The notes below the pieces were generated by a model. The model saw nothing but the letters and a program-made list of their open reading frames with translations. It ran no database searches and had not been told where the DNA came from. The translations under genes and the position numbers were made by a program. This document shows positions 1-10,057 of a stretch of 64,000 bases of DNA, in pieces. How positions within the stretch are numbered: position 1 is the first letter of the stretch; each line of letters begins with the position of its first letter. This DNA is from Linnemannia schmuckeri (lineage: Eukaryota; Mortierellomycota; Mortierellomycetes; Mortierellales; Mortierellaceae), in assembly GCA_029449235.1 (NCBI GenBank), contig JANATG010000005.1, positions 1,798,001 through 1,862,000 of the forward strand, written 5' to 3'.

Positions 1-1
1 T

Positions 2-214
2 TGGGTCGAAAAGAGGGTCGCTCAGCTTTTGAGCACATTGGAATGTTTATCCACGAAGAAGCGTAGAAATGGAGCCAACGTCGTTCGTTATCGATTGGAT
101 GCCGTTGCAAGTGCGACCCCTGCTGACCAGTTGAAGGCAGAGGTCCCGGAGGCTAGTAGCGGTGCTCTGTGCCATGGTTTGAATAACAAATATTTTTTGG
201 AACAACATGTGTAG
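2..214 (+). other. open reading frame entering from the window edge (possible gene 3' end)
   Basis: The frame is open from the first bases to a TAG at 212-214 and gives about 70 residues. The peptide is mildly basic at first (a KKRR stretch) and has no motif I recognise. It could be the last exon of a gene to the left or chance. There is no homology evidence; only the position at the edge justifies listing it. Confidence 0.2.
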
Positions 215-1480
215 GATGTGATAGAAAGAGGGAAGTAAAAGGGCGACAAAGAAGGCTATGGCGGTTGCGGCCGCCAAAAAAGTGGTAACAGATGGGTGAA
301 GGGAAAGGAATAACAAGTAGGAAAAATGAAGCTATAGAAACAACCAAACGAACAAAAGGAGCAAGGAAAATGGCGGATAGATAAGTTTTTTAGTGTGGAG
401 CAAAAGTGAGCGAGAAAGAGAGAGAGGAAGTGGCAAGGATAAAGTAAAAATGAAAAAAGGGTGGAAGAACAATGAAGAGAAGCAAGGTGAGGAAAGAAAG
501 GAAGACAGAAGAATGTCGGTCGACAGAAGTTGTTGCGCAAGATTGCAACAAGTTCGTGGGTGATGAAGAGAGATGATCACAGACATAGATGCAGTTGACA
601 ATGCATCAACCAACCTTTGATAGTTGTGTGGTAATCTCCACAGCTGTAGAGAGGGTGTGGTACGAAAAAAAAATGAGGTATTAAAAAGGCTTATTATTGA
701 ATCAAAGGATCGACTGATTGTGAGACAATGCGTCTTTTTTCCAACTTTGATGCTGTGAAATTGTTTCCATGAAATAATAGACATCTGTAGTCCTCCTGTT
801 TCAACCGTTGTAACCGCCACAATGGCATTTGCATAGCACAGCAATATTGTAAACTTACCTTCGCCTTTTAATGAATAGTTAAGCATGAAAGTTAACATAT
901 TTCTGCGCCTTTCTGTTCTTTCTATCTGGAGCAGTCCCTCGTCCATCACATACATAGCACAAGCAACACACACACCACGCATACACAGCACATGTATATC
1001 CATAGATAGCTAGCTTTCTCTCACCCAATTCAAACTTGCAGATGTTTTTCCCTTCTGTACACTATACGCGTTGTCTTGAAACAAACACGATGACTATTTG
1101 CTAACTGCCACTGGCTTCTCTCTCTATACCATTAGTTATGTCTCGTTTCCTTTTACTTCGGATCACAGTAACTAACCATCCATCTCCATTCTATCAATAG
1201 TTCTGGATTTATTGGATAGCATATTGGTATTCAACTTCTAAGAAGCACATCACCGCAGGAGACGCATTGTATGACTGACCCTTTGGCGATGCTGACTTAT
1301 CCATTGATACCTGAAAGGTCATTGATATACAGCGAAATTCTGGATTTCTACCATGTCGATGAGAGCCAGGCCAACTTTATGGTGACATTCTTACTACTGT
1401 CGGTTCCCATGCTGGAAAAGAGGAGGAAAGAAATGCAAAAAAAGGAGGAGAGGGAGAAGGATTCATCCAAGAGTGCGAAT
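215..1480. other. gene-poor stretch
   Basis: No convincing coding sequence is visible. The DNA is purine-rich on the plus strand (about 230-480) and then AT-rich. Long minus-strand frames here are Leu/Ser/Phe-rich translations of that compositional skew, not genes. Confidence 0.5.
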
Positions 1481-1489
1481 GTATACGGG

Positions 1490-2700
1490 ATGGCTTGTCA
1501 GGTATCCAATGACATCGTCGTAATCAAGAGGTTCTGATTGGTGCTCCAACGGTGTCTCTTTTATCAGAATAAACGTGGTGACGGCGTGATAATAGTTGCC
1601 TTATTGAATAACCAGCTGGCGCTGTCAAAGCTCCAACCCATTCTGCCACCTCTTCAACCGTCTCGCATAATCCTCTGGTGACTCCAAAGGAAAAGAACGA
1701 GGCTTTAGCGGAACCTCTGGGATTCTATTCCTGACCTGGTCCAAATATTGCCGAATGTATCCTGTAAAAACTCATTTCTTTTCCTCCTCCAAGGCGTCAG
1801 AATTCCATGCCTCGACCAGAACCAACGACTGAATGATGTGAATGTTGCTCACAAACCCAAAGAAAGGCACTCCTTGGCTGTAATCGTTCGAAGTGACCAC
1901 AGATACTAGAAGGAATTTGACGGAATCTCCGAGCCGGTTGTCGTCTATGACTCCCTTCTTGATATAGGCTATACAGCCACCGGGTGCCCTTGGGTCAATG
2001 ACAACTGGAAGATACTGGTACGCCAGATAATCCGAGTCCGTCGAGATTGTTGTTAGCTTGTTGAGGTTGGGAACGACTTGGTAAGCGTTGGTGGTGCACG
2101 TATCTGATTGGAATAAGCACACGTGAACCGTCCAGTTTTTCCGTTGCAGTCCTCTTACGGTGGCCTCCTTCATTTCCTGCGGAAGAGTCAGGCTACGAAT
2201 GATGTAGGCGGAAGTTTGTCGTTTGTTGTTGTTCGCCATCGAAATCCTTGCCTTGTCGATTCTCTCCTGGTCCTCCTGTCTACATCTGCTGTTGTACTCC
2301 TCCTTCTTGAGAGCTGCTACGCCATCGAGATGTAGGATGTCGCTCTCCTTGCTGTAGTCCAATGTAAGCAAGACATTGTGGAAGGTGTTTCCGATGCTCT
2401 CGAACGACTATTCCATAAACAATCATGCCGGTGTGCTAGGATACGGATATACACTAATGTTCAGGTAAATTGCCATCACAAAACAACATAGATCGATTTT
2501 TTTTACCCACCTCCTCCAGCCTCAACGGCTCTCCAGTTTCCAGCTTGGCCCTCGTCTGTACTATTATGCCGAGGTATTTTGTTTTAATAACAGCAGAGAG
2601 TATGGCCAAGACATCCACGTGCCTTATGAGGCCTGCTTCCCGGGTGCCAGGCTCACTCTGACGTATTTCACGCGAGTGTACTCCCAAGCGTGTTTGATGG
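1490..2700 (-). pseudogene. XPG/FEN1-like (PIN-domain) nuclease, degraded
   Basis: Read on the minus strand, an N-terminal piece (about 2690-2510) has a VHVDVLA-like start typical of XPG-N-like proteins (RHVDVLAIL), and the 2413-1775 part contains TDSDYLAYQ, matching the D-S-D of the XPG-I acidic patch, followed by VTSNDYSQG. The two parts can be joined by a GTGGGT donor near 2508 and a TAG acceptor near 2411. After 1775 the same frame continues with protein-like sequence but is broken by in-frame stops at 1772-1774, 1625-1627 and 1601-1603. I recall related proteins as a multicopy family in Mortierella-type fungi. The N-terminus is truncated and no clean start codon exists. Loss of function is inferred from the three stops. 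Confidence 0.55.
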
Positions 2701-4079
2701 TCATAGCGGCCAACTTCAGTGGCGAGGGTGTGAGGTGTTTGCGGGTTGGTGGATAGTGCCTGTGAAAAGAGAAAGAAAGATGGCTTATTGTGTGTAACAA
2801 GGAAAGGAAATATCTAAGAATGAATAATGAGAGGGAATTTCCCAGTGAACTGTGGCGAGTGATATCAACGTCTTGACCTTGGGTTCCAGTTTTTTGCTAA
2901 TGATGAAGCTGGAGCTTTAGATCTAATGAAGTATCAAATTCTCCAACAGGTAGATTGCAAGCAATAAATATTGCTGAGGAATAAAGGAAGTTACATCTCG
3001 ATGAAAATGCGGCACAAAGCACGTTACCTTTTTCACTTTTTGCAACTCTGACAGCAGCCTATTAAATGGCCCTCAAATGGATCATTGTGATCCCTTGTCA
3101 TTGTCAAAGAAAAAATAATGAATAATAGATTTTGATTGTCTTTTCTCACCCGACATTCATGTCGCCTCATACAATCTTCCGGCTCTTTTCATATCCCTTT
3201 ACCGTGGAAAAAAGGGAAATCTCATTCTCAAAGAACTGGCGTTTTCATTGTAGCAATCTGTGTGAATAAAGAATTTTTTTTGTTCTCATAGCCTTGTAGA
3301 AACGACATTCTCATGATACTTTTTCAAGCTGCCATTTGATAGCAAAGTACCCTGGCGGTGCTATCATTGATAGGCAAGAACGAGACAAAAGATTGGTCAT
3401 TGTCCTAGGCGGCTTCCGATTTTTTTTAAAAAGCACGCTTACATATTCCAAGGCAGCGACAACAGAAATAGGGTTAAGGCACAACCTTGCAAATGGGTAT
3501 CAAGGAGATCGAGCTGTATCTTGTCGTTGTGTCGACTGTTTAAGAACAACAGTAGACTGCATCCATTTTTTTCGCGTTTTTCAAGAGAGGTTTGATTTTC
3601 CACAGCTGATGATAGTCGTTCTATGTGATGGAAGCTTGTCAAAAGACCCAAACATACTCAACGTATCACGGTTTACTAAAAAGTCAGCCATGATCACGAA
3701 CAGAGGGTGACGATAAGAACGGTAATGTCAATGGAGCAACTGACTGTAAAAGCAAACAACGGGCTGGAATGCTGGGCTACAAAAAAGAGAGGAGACTCTG
3801 TATGGGTCATCCTCGCGCATCTGGCAGCACTACTCCAACTCAAATTTCAGATCAAGTACTGCGGTCGCCAAACAGAAAGAAACCACAAAATCGTATCAAG
3901 GGTTGCTGGTTTGTACTATGGCCAAGAGCCGCATGAAATATGATATAGTTCCAATATGCAGCCATTGTCAAAGACAAGGAGACGGGCAGATGAAGAAGTA
4001 GCACAAAGGTAGAGATGAGATGTCGTAAAAGCAAGAAAAGACAGCGGTATATGAAAGGGAGATAGATTTTTTTTGGGAG
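2701..4079. other. intergenic, nothing recognised
   Basis: No gene, RNA or repeat could be supported. A 124-codon plus frame at 3336-3710 lacks an ATG start and shows no motif. Confidence 0.4.
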
Positions 4080-4395
4080 AAATGAAAGCGCGCAGGCTAA
4101 CCGTAATTTGAAATGGTGCTAGTCAATAGGGAACAAGGGCAAAGATGGATAACGAGCAAGCGAGTTGAAGAAAATGAGTTGGAAAAAAATGAAACGAAAG
4201 GAGAGAAACACGCGCCTTTTTTTGTGTCAAATCATTAGACAAAAAAGCAACGAGCGAGTGAACGATAGACAAGCAAACAAGAAGTGGGAAAGAGAGGGCA
4301 GCAATGGAAACTAGACATTTCTTTATTGTCTCTCTCTGTCTTTGGACACGAATCGATGCACAAAACGAAAGAAAAAAGCAAAGAACAATTATTTT
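4080..4395. repeat. dispersed repeat, copy 1 (partner at 9440-9740)
   Basis: About 300 bp align with 9440-9740 in the same orientation. Shared blocks include a GCGCCTTTTTT run near 4211 and 9569 and a near-identical block around 4314-4365 and 9665-9715 with tctctctctgtctttggaca followed by cgatgcacaaa. Divergence is clear, so this is an old duplication. The copy ends almost exactly where the 103-bp inverted repeat starts at 4403, so it may be part of the same larger element. Confidence 0.55.
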
Positions 4396-4524
4396 GTTTT
4401 TTGTACACTCTTCCCTCAATAAGATGAAGCGTTATTACACCTTATCGAGGGTGGCGCAAAATTTGTATTCTATTCAATTCGTTACTGAAAAAATACATTA
4501 GCGAAAATCAGTGTTGCTACATGG

Positions 4525-5015
4525 TTAACTATCGTCTGCTGTTTCCAGAGCATTCTCCAGATCACAACGCTCGACGAAAGCCTCCAAAGTACGCATGAGA
4601 GCAAAATAATGGGCCATCGTATCCTCCTTTGCCTCTCTCTTCATCACAGCTTCGCCTAGCTCCCGAAAGCGGGTCAAGTTGACATTTTCATGGATCATAA
4701 TTTTGTCTTTGTCTGAACTTGAGGGTGCAGGCAAGAAACCTTCGTCTATATTCCTAGTTACGGAGCGGCTGCGAAATCAATGGTATCTATCGGGTGATTC
4801 TCATTATTAAAGCCTGGATCCTCGTAGTTGGCATCCGACTGATCGTCCTCATCGTCCTCCTCCTCCTTCAGCTGTTTCTGTTCCTGCTCCTCCACCTGCT
4901 CCTGCTTTATATCCTCGAGAAGCTCTCATCAATACTGTCCCTGTCCTGCGGAGGTATAAAGAGATGCTGGAACTCCGGTTGCAGCACTTTGTTGATGGAC
5001 TCTGAAATGGACTGA
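4525..5015 (-). pseudogene. unrecognised acidic protein, frame broken
   Basis: Minus-strand coding-like sequence appears in three consecutive pieces: SESINKVLQPEFQHLF (about 5004-4930), an acidic Glu/Gln/Asp-rich stretch (about 4925-4765) in a second frame, and a final piece ending LENALETADDS at 4525 in another frame. The frame switches near 4927 and near 4765 without good intron borders, so I call it a decayed gene. It lies wholly between the 103-bp inverted repeats, directly inside the left arm, and may be cargo of that element. No family is recognised. Confidence 0.3.
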
Positions 5016-5236
5016 GAAGGGTGACAGGACTTGAGGATGAGATTGTGTGAAAGTTGGGGGAGGATGAGTAATGAGAAAGAGGAATCGCTGCTACCAGCAA
5101 TTAATATGGTTTACGAAGACGACGAAGGAAGTCTTACATCTATTATCTGAGCAGACGAACTATGTCTGTGCCCTCCCAGCCCTCCCTTCAGTTTAGTCTC
5201 TTTCTTTCTTTCTTTCTTTCCTTCGTGCTCGATCAG

Positions 5237-5872
5237 ATATAGTATGCAGGGGCGGAATCACCCCAAGAGCATGTTGACTGAGTGGTCCTCGGCCTTCAGG
5301 ACCCCACGGTCCATTGCCAAGACGGTCCTTCACAAGTTTATTGGCTACCTGGAGACGCAGGCCTCAGAACTGATCTGGAAACCACGATGCTCCACGACGA
5401 TCGCGTGGGAGCAGATGCAAGGTATCTCTGCCAAGGACAAAACATCCAAATACACCGGCGCCCGAGGTGACTGGAGTCGAGGATACGGTTACATCACGCG
5501 TGATGGGTTCTGCCCGTGTGGCGCTTCGCTAGCCACACATGAGGATCGAACCTGCCCTGGAGCGACCAAGGAACCACGCACAGCTGATGAGCGGCTGTTG
5601 GATAGTCTGTTGGGAAGGAGGAAATTGTCATTGATGGAGAGGATGGGAAGAATCCCCTTCATTCGTATCTAATTTTATTTTGTCTTCCGTTTTTGCTGTG
5701 AAGAGCAGCGACAATTGTTGCGCAGAGCCAGGGTCCGGGTCGGACTGTGACTGGCGGATGGTGTACTGAAGAGTTTGGTCTGTAGTCCCCTTTACTTCCA
5801 AATGCCTCCTTTGTACTGTTTGTCAGAGAAATAAAATTGCGTACAAAAAAAAAAAAAATATAGTATGCAGGG
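5237..5872 (+). mobile_element. 5'-truncated LINE retrotransposon with target duplication
   Basis: The insert (5252-5858) ends in a poly(A) run at 5845-5858 and is flanked by perfect 15-bp direct repeats atatagtatgcaggg at 5237-5251 and 5858-5872. It encodes the last ~140 residues of a LINE ORF (in frame about 5253-5672), ending in MERMGRIPFIRI and including a C-P-C-G...H...C segment. The same C-terminus and 3' tail occur on the minus strand at 25.0-28.2 kb. The short length, poly(A) and duplication show target-primed reverse transcription with 5' truncation. It sits inside the inverted-repeat element, so it is younger than that element. Confidence 0.88.
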
Positions 5873-6147
5873 ATCGATGCAAGTTTCTTTTATTTTCTCT
5901 TTTAGTTTAGTTTCTCGAGTGTAACCAATAGAAGATTGATTACACAGACATGGCTCGTCTGCCTTAGATGGATAATGACCTGGTAGCGTAATCATAGTGG
6001 TGGCTTCGCTAATATATTTTTTCAGGAATGAATTGAATAGAATACAAATTTTGCGCCACCCTCGATAAAATGTAATAACGCTTCATCTCGTCGAGGGAAG
6101 AGTGTACGCAATTTTTTTTCTCCAGACATTTTTTTGGCGGCAAAAAA

Positions 6148-6178
6148 GTCACATGACAATTAAATTATGTCACATGAC
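6148..6178. promoter_or_regulatory. two direct copies of GTCACATGAC
   Basis: The 10-mer occurs at 6148-6157 and 6169-6178, 21 bp apart (two helical turns), about 80 bp upstream of the tRNA-Arg gene. Each copy contains CACATG, an E-box variant. Whether any factor binds is unknown. Confidence 0.25.
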
Positions 6179-6255
6179 AAGAATTCAAACTTTAAGATAT
6201 GTATATAATTAAAAAAATTAAGCATCATAAAAAGGTGCAGTGCACCCTTAACAAG

Positions 6256-6327
6256 GAGCTCGTGGCCTAGTGGTACGGCGTTGGTCTCCGAAGCCAAAGA
6301 TCGTGGGTTCGAACCCCACCCTGCTCG
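6256..6327 (+). tRNA. tRNA-Arg (CCG)
   Basis: The 72-nt cloverleaf has an anticodon stem TTGGT/GCCAA around the loop CTCCGAA, so the anticodon is CCG (reads CGG, arginine). Box A (TGGCCTAGTGG) and box B (GGTTCGAACCC) fit the pol III consensus and the T-stem GTGGG/CCCAC is perfect. Two positions of the acceptor stem (T5, C6) do not pair, which is unusual and may mean reduced function. A T5 tract at 6329-6333 follows and could be the terminator. Confidence 0.8.
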
Positions 6328-6777
6328 CTTTTTGAAGTTTTTGTCTATTTTTTTGGTTTTTCACTGGCACAACTACATGGCTGGTTGTGTCTTTCAAATT
6401 GCCCTGACCGAGTTTGCCAAAGACCGTTATTGATAACAAGAGCTACCAAAAACAACAATCCCCCAGTTTTTTTGTGTTTGTGCCCCGCAACCACTTTTTG
6501 TTTTGAGGACACGAATTCTCCCTGACCTAATACATTTTATTTCTAGTGGCCCTGCGTGAGGAAATGCGAATTCCATTCCTGTATCTTAAAACTTCTCCTT
6601 TATGAGCCATCTTTTTTTTCGGCTTCTGTCCTACTCTTCGCCTTTCAACATAGTATGAAGTGAGAGTTTATGACCTTTGCAACAAAGACTTGATTGTTTA
6701 CATAGTGATTTGATCCTTTTTTAAAGATCTAATTCTTACTTGACATATCTACGTGTCGCCCACCTTTTTTGGCTCCT

Positions 6778-7254
6778 TATTTGTTGCCCATAGTAAGGTC
6801 TATTGATTGCTCCCCCACCCCAGTCGCCACCGGAGATTGAATACTCTTAAGAGTTGCCAATAAAGCGTCAATCTATTGCCCACCCCGCAAAATTATTTGT
6901 TGCCCTTGAGATAGTTGCCCTTGACATAGTTGTCCCATGTGTTGAGCTGCATCCTTATGAGTCGCGTATTTTCTTTGTTCCCTTTCTCGTTCTCTTTCTC
7001 CCACCTGTACCATTACCGACATGGTTGCCTCATGTATCAAACCGTATACCTAAGAGGTTCCTGATGCACATGCATGACACACGTAGCAAGAGCTCGATTC
7101 TCTACAGATAGATGATGCCGCAGCACAGGTGGGGGAAGAAAGATAGGGCAGCATATAGCGGCAGAGTCATGGGCAACGTTCAAGATTTCGGGATGGGTAC
7201 CGGATTAGAGCAAAATTGTGGCCAACGAATAAACTTTACTATGGGCAACAAATA
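6778..7254. mobile_element. MITE-like element with ~35-bp terminal inverted repeats
   Basis: The left end (6778-6812) and the reverse complement of the right end (7220-7254) both begin tatttgttgcccatagtaa (19 identical bases) and stay similar for about 35 bp with several mismatches. The 477-bp interior has no coding potential but repeats the word TTGCCC several times (for example 6880-6940). Size and structure fit a non-autonomous DNA transposon. The target duplication is too short to see with confidence, with TA as a possibility. Confidence 0.55.
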
Positions 7255-7775
7255 GGATATTCCATTCTTACTTTGTTCAGACGCGTCGACGAATTAATTC
7301 AATCTCAGTATTGGTACTGTTTTATGGTTTTTTTTCAAGACTTTCAGTACATCTCTGTACTGAAAGTGAAAAAAGGCGGATTTCCAGTACTTTGGCTCCA
7401 AGCGCCATGCAAAAAGCAGTACAAAAAAAGATGGATAATGCACATACTATTTTCGACATCCCCCAAGAGACACCGCCGGCTTCGCACGATAAGTGATGTC
7501 CTTGTCTACACGTGGTCGGAAAAGACACGTTCCAACACGAATGAGTGGAATTCCTCCTATTCTCTCTATCAATATCAACCGTTTCTGCTCCGTAGACACT
7601 CTAGCAGACGCGCATCAGCCGCGCAAAGCTCAACGGATGGGTCCGGGCATCGCACTTTATATGCCGTCAGCGAGGCACCGTACAACAACTCTTCTTGAGT
7701 TTTCCGCTAAATATCAAGGTACTTATGCTGTTGTTCGAAGACCTTGCGATGTTGTTCCGCGAGGGCACTCTGAAT

Positions 7776-7867
7776 AGTGATTCTCAACGGGCGAATCGAA
7801 TGGACGTCGAATCGAATGAATATAAGCCACATTCGACCTCCATTCGATTCGACCGCTGAGAATCACT
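7776..7867. repeat. 92-bp near-perfect hairpin with GAATCGAATG words
   Basis: The arms 7776-7804 and 7839-7867 are reverse complements at 27 of 29 positions, starting agtgattctca and ending tgagaatcact. The 34-bp loop holds more GAATCGAATG-type words. It is probably one end of, or a solo relic of, the element described for 7776-8265. Confidence 0.7.
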
Positions 7868-8099
7868 AATAAATATTAAATTGAATAAGACTTAATGTAA
7901 TATGAGCAGAGCAAAAGGGTATGAAGGGAAGGATAGAGAGAGAGAGACAAGAATGATAGTAAGGACAAGAGGGTATTAAGGATCAGGGGGAAGGCTAGGA
8001 ACTGATTTAGTTTATTGTACAAGAAGAAGGAATGAGTAAGAGGTATGGTTTATAGGAGATATGATTATTAGAAGAAGTAGGGGCGGAGTATGAGAACAG

Positions 8100-8265
8100 T
8101 TTATGATCGAATTGCATTGAATCGAATGGACGTCGAATCGAATGGAATCGAATGTGGCTTTTATTCGACCTGGGTCGAATGAAAAAAATCGAATGGAATC
8201 GAATAAAAGTCGAATCGAATCGAATCGCATGTCGAATATCAAATATTTTTGAGAAACACTAACTC
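8100..8265. repeat. GAATCGAATG repeat cluster
   Basis: The words GAATCGAATG, CGAATGGAATCG and GTCGAATCG recur throughout 8108-8235. The cluster ends in tttgagaaacact, a variant of the tgagaatcact end of the hairpin at 7867. Together with that hairpin it may form a single ~490-bp non-autonomous element (7776-8265) with repetitive subterminal blocks and an AT-rich middle. Confidence 0.55.
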
Positions 8266-8277
8266 TGAAAATTGGTG

Positions 8278-8751
8278 TTTTATTGAACTTGAGCGGTGAT
8301 GAAGGCCTGCAAGTATGTCATATGGTGCTCGGTCATTGAAGCCATGAACTTGGTGTGTTGGGCTGTCGTATGCTCGGTGAACGTCTCCAAGAAAATTTGA
8401 TGACGCTCAATCATTTTTTTCCCTTCAGGAGCCACCCAATAGTAAGATCTGTCAGAGCCGCTGATATAGGAACACGTAAAACAATGGTGCCGCCGCTAGA
8501 GTCGGATGCCCGCAAAGGTAAAGCTTCTTCTGAATCAGGAACCGGAATATCGACCTGCATCGTTGTCTTGAGTGCCTTGAGAGCGGTGTCTCTCGCAACC
8601 ATTCAGAGCTGATAGTGACGTTATAGGGATGTGTTAAGGGTAAAGGTTGATCCGCAGTAGCAGACGAAATCCATACCATTGGCGCTTTGTTGATTGGAAG
8701 TAGTTGATCAATCGGCATGTTTGCAAATGAACGTGATGGGGTGGTCTGCAT
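8278..8751 (-). pseudogene. unrecognised protein with two frame breaks
   Basis: Minus-strand coding-like sequence starts near MQTTPSRSFANMPIDQ (8751). It changes frame near 8602 (into MVARDTALKALK) and again at the A7 run near 8415, where a one-base shift leads into MIERHQIFLETFTEH and on to a stop near 8278. Each piece reads like natural protein, including a Thr/His/Met-rich helical tail. No family is recognised. The homopolymer break could be an assembly error, but two breaks make decay more likely. It adjoins the GAATCG element. Confidence 0.3.
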
Positions 8752-8984
8752 GGTATGCTACAATATGGTTCTTCTGAGGCTTGAATAGTGATCAACCGAC
8801 GACACGAAGATCTTGACCACAATCGTAGTACGAACAAGCGCTCCCGCGAGGCATGCCGAAAGAAAGTGCTGAAGGGGTGTTTGAGTGGGATGGGACTAGG
8901 AAGAAGATGGAGAAAGTACAAAGAAATTGTTTCTGTTTGCGGATATTTATGTGCCTCCTTTTATATCTAAACCACCATTGATAC

Positions 8985-9439
8985 AAATCTGTCTAATCTA
9001 CAGCTAAATATTCAACAGATGACTATGAATAAGCATATGTCGTGCAACACTCAGCGAGAGACACTTAGTCACAATATATGGGCTGAGTAGCACCACATGC
9101 ATCCATAAGTATTGATCGTGAGCAGGTAGGCAAGGCGCCTAGCGTCCTACCAAAAAAAATCCTTGGCAGAGGACTAGTGCATCAGTACAGTACTATACTG
9201 CAATTTGATTGATCCAAAAAAAAGGTGCTCGCAACAAAAACAACAGCGTTTAACAAGAAAAGAGCAAGAAGCACTTCTTTTCTTTGATCAATAAAGAAAA
9301 GAAAAAAACGCAAAAGGAATAGCGGCAACGGTGATCAGTGCATTTCCCCCTTCAGACCAGTTGTTGACATATCACCCACAAAAGAAAAATATAGAGCAGA
9401 GACGTCTTTTTTGCACACGACAAAACCCAAGAAGAAAAC
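8985..9439. other. intergenic, nothing recognised
   Basis: The stretch is AT-rich, with no open frame or repeat that I could support. Confidence 0.4.
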
Positions 9440-9740
9440 AAGTAGGTCGCTGAAGGGCAGGAACAAAGAATGCTAGAAACTATGAAGAGAATGGTGGCAT
9501 GAACTGTGCATTTTCTCTAAAGGCGTGCAGAGATAAAAAAAGGGGTGGAACGAGAAGAGAGAAACTTGCGCCTTTTTTGTCTCAAAATCATCAGCCAAGT
9601 AATGAGTACGTGAAAAATAAAAAAACAAACATGAAATGAGAAATAGAGGACAGGGATGTAGACCAGACATTTTTTTTATTATCTCTCTCTGTCTTTGGAC
9701 ATGAATCGATGCACAAACCGATAGAAAGAAGGAAAGAAAT
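9440..9740. repeat. dispersed repeat, copy 2 (partner at 4080-4395)
   Basis: Same-orientation homologue of 4080-4395, with shared blocks listed there. It is directly followed by the poly(T)-headed retrosequence at 9788, so repeats have accumulated here. Confidence 0.5.
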
Positions 9741-9785
9741 TAACAAACTAATGGACACCCAAAAAAGAAAAGCAAACCACGTTCC

Positions 9786-9787
<2 letters not shown>

Positions 9788-9822
<35 letters not shown>

Positions 9823-9975
9823 CAAGCAAGCAAAAACGCGGCAAAATCACGCGTGCACCATTGATCAAAATGCTTTTTCTAGGAGCCATGGGTTTATCAT
9901 CAATAACTCTGAAAACAGTGCCAACAAGTTCGTGCCTTTGCAGTTCAGTGCAGAGCGTTCCACCATACACTAGTA
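9788..9975 (-). mobile_element. tRNA-Thr-linked retrosequence, partial copy
   Basis: A T35 run (9788-9822, a poly(A) tail on the minus strand) is followed by about 110 bp that align with 29254-29360, and then by the 5' half of a tRNA-Thr-like sequence (gcctttgcagttcagtgcagagcgttcca, broken by mismatches) that stops in the anticodon stem near 9962. The order poly(T), body, tRNA 5' half matches the second copy at 29.25-29.43 kb. It reads as a poly(A)-tailed retrosequence whose 5' end is antisense to the tRNA. Confidence 0.5.
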
Positions 9976-10057
9976 AAGCTTTTTTGTGTGTGTCAATTAT
10001 ATGTATTAGTTAAGGTAAGAAGAGGTATAGATACCAATAATCAGAAAGGGAAAAAAA

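Larger units (their letters stand above)
4403..6107. mobile_element. element bounded by 103-bp inverted repeats
   Basis: The left arm at 4403-4505 and the right arm at 6005-6107 are inverted copies about 90% identical by eye. Both run from gtacactcttccctc through the shared ggtggcgcaaaatttg block to ttagcgaa. Between them lie a broken minus-strand coding region (4525-5100) and an inserted LINE fragment (5252-5858). Without the LINE the unit is about 1.1 kb. Long terminal inverted repeats suggest a DNA transposon or a fold-back element. No transposase motif was seen and no flanking target duplication was identified. Confidence 0.5.

Noticed and set aside
332..1003. 223-codon minus-strand frame
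   Set aside because: Composition follows the purine/pyrimidine skew (Leu/Ser/Phe-rich), with no motif and no splice logic.
3336..3710. 124-codon plus frame
   Set aside because: No ATG start, no recognisable motif, AT-rich surroundings.
7216..7777. Overlapping plus frames of 160 and 94 codons
   Set aside because: They begin inside the MITE-like element and end at the hairpin; neither shows family motifs.
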